Of a stretch of DNA of 21,147 bases, positions 20,704 through 21,147 are shown in pieces. The position numbers were made by a program, and so were the translations under genes. Below the pieces are notes generated by a model. It was not told where the DNA came from and made no database searches. It saw only the letters and a list, made by a program, of their open reading frames with translations. Positions within the stretch are counted from its first letter, which is position 1. Each line of letters begins with the position of its first letter. This DNA is from a virus: positions 1 to 21,147 of IMG/VR virus record IMGVR_UViG_3300024317_000018. One strand, given 5' to 3'.

Positions 20704-21147
20704 GTGCCCTCCTCGATCCCGAATAGCGCACCGATCAAGTGGGTCTTCAAGGGGCTGACTGACGCAGCGGACGGGACCAACTCGTTCCCGGGCGCGATGT
20801 CGGATCTGATAAACCTGATCCCCGATCCCTCGACCGCCGGGGTCTACGTGCCGCGGCCGGCCGCCAAGATCAAGACCGATTTCACCGGATCGAACGCGCC
20901 GACCGGCGCGGGCGTCCTCTCGGCGATGCTGACGGTCGGCGATCTCGAATACGGCATGGTCGCCTCGACCCTCAACCCCGGCAAAGATGAACCGTTCTGC
21001 TACGACCTGGCGAACGACGTGTTTCTGCCGGTCTCGGGCATCACTAACGCCAACACGCCGACATCGCCTGCGGCCTCGGGCGATTGGGTGCCGCCGATCA
21101 TGGCGCAGGTCGCGAGCCGCATCATCGTCTGCCATCCGGGCTTCCCC
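20704..21147 (+). CDS. Structural protein, partial at right edge
   Basis: An open frame from GTG 20704, three bases after the previous stop, runs through the window edge (148 codons). It begins MPSSIPNSAPIKWVFKGLTD and continues with GAMSDLINLIPDPSTAGVYV, PRPAAKIKTDF and later DWVPPIMAQVASRIIVCHPG, a beta-rich pattern of neck or tail-hub proteins such as P22 gp10-like factors. The similarity is suggestive only. TGA at 20698-20700 is in frame upstream, and no ATG occurs before residue 37, so GTG is the best start. Confidence 0.65.
   Translation, partial: MPSSIPNSAPIKWVFKGLTDAADGTNSFPGAMSDLINLIPDPSTAGVYVPRPAAKIKTDFTGSNAPTGAGVLSAMLTVGDLEYGMVASTLNPGKDEPFCYDLANDVFLPVSGITNANTPTSPAASGDWVPPIMAQVASRIIVCHPGFP

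Noticed and set aside
19147-21135. Minus-strand open frame of 662 codons
   Set aside because: Antisense to four coupled plus-strand genes with good ribosome sites; its product is an Arg/Asp-rich shadow.

Overview
The window is a GC-rich stretch of double-stranded DNA phage or prophage sequence. It has a lambdoid-style regulatory switch, an early/replication module, several small accessory cassettes and a virion module (large terminase, portal, scaffold, N4-gp56-type major capsid protein, head-tail connector). Frequent GTG starts, strong G/C at third codon positions and an arginine-type tRNA body suggest an alphaproteobacterial host, but that assignment is an inference. No integrase, DNA polymerase or endolysin is visible, so lifestyle cannot be settled here.

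Layout. 1-498 (minus): a gene with Ala/Trp octapeptide repeats runs off the left edge. 499-614: divergent control region with three copies of a 15-bp operator-like dyad and two -35 boxes. 615-2833 (plus): seven tightly coupled genes (HTH regulator, small protein, VRR-NUC nuclease, MT-A70 N6-adenine methyltransferase, three small proteins), nearly all joined by ATGA-type stop/start overlaps. 2834-3030: a near-consensus promoter with a terminator-like hairpin just after it, leading into 3031-4107, a replication-initiator-like protein with a GIY-YIG (T5orf172-type) domain in its middle. 4047-5884 (minus): six small genes including an HNH endonuclease. 6042-7668: small plus-strand genes and a minus-strand tRNA-Arg-like gene with an abnormal anticodon arm. 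A short imperfect direct repeat brackets one small gene here. 7631-8221 (minus): HGGxSTG protein. 8222-8808: no convincing gene. 8809-9012 (minus): small basic protein.

From 9194 to the right edge all genes are on the plus strand and tightly packed. Two membrane proteins and a lipoprotein look like a lysis/envelope cassette. They are followed by the large terminase with an extra C-terminal domain, small proteins, portal, a small HTH-like protein, scaffold, major capsid protein, several head/neck proteins, a connector-like protein and a partial structural protein. A strong bidirectional terminator (9121-9167) lies between a candidate late promoter and the first late gene, which suggests, without proving it, control by antitermination.

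Together the parts form a head-packaging and assembly unit on the right and a regulation/replication/DNA-modification unit on the left. The most notable observations are the operator array, the fused replication/GIY-YIG protein, the odd tRNA, the terminator before the late genes, the two-domain terminase tail and the beta-rich domains inserted in the capsid and connector proteins.
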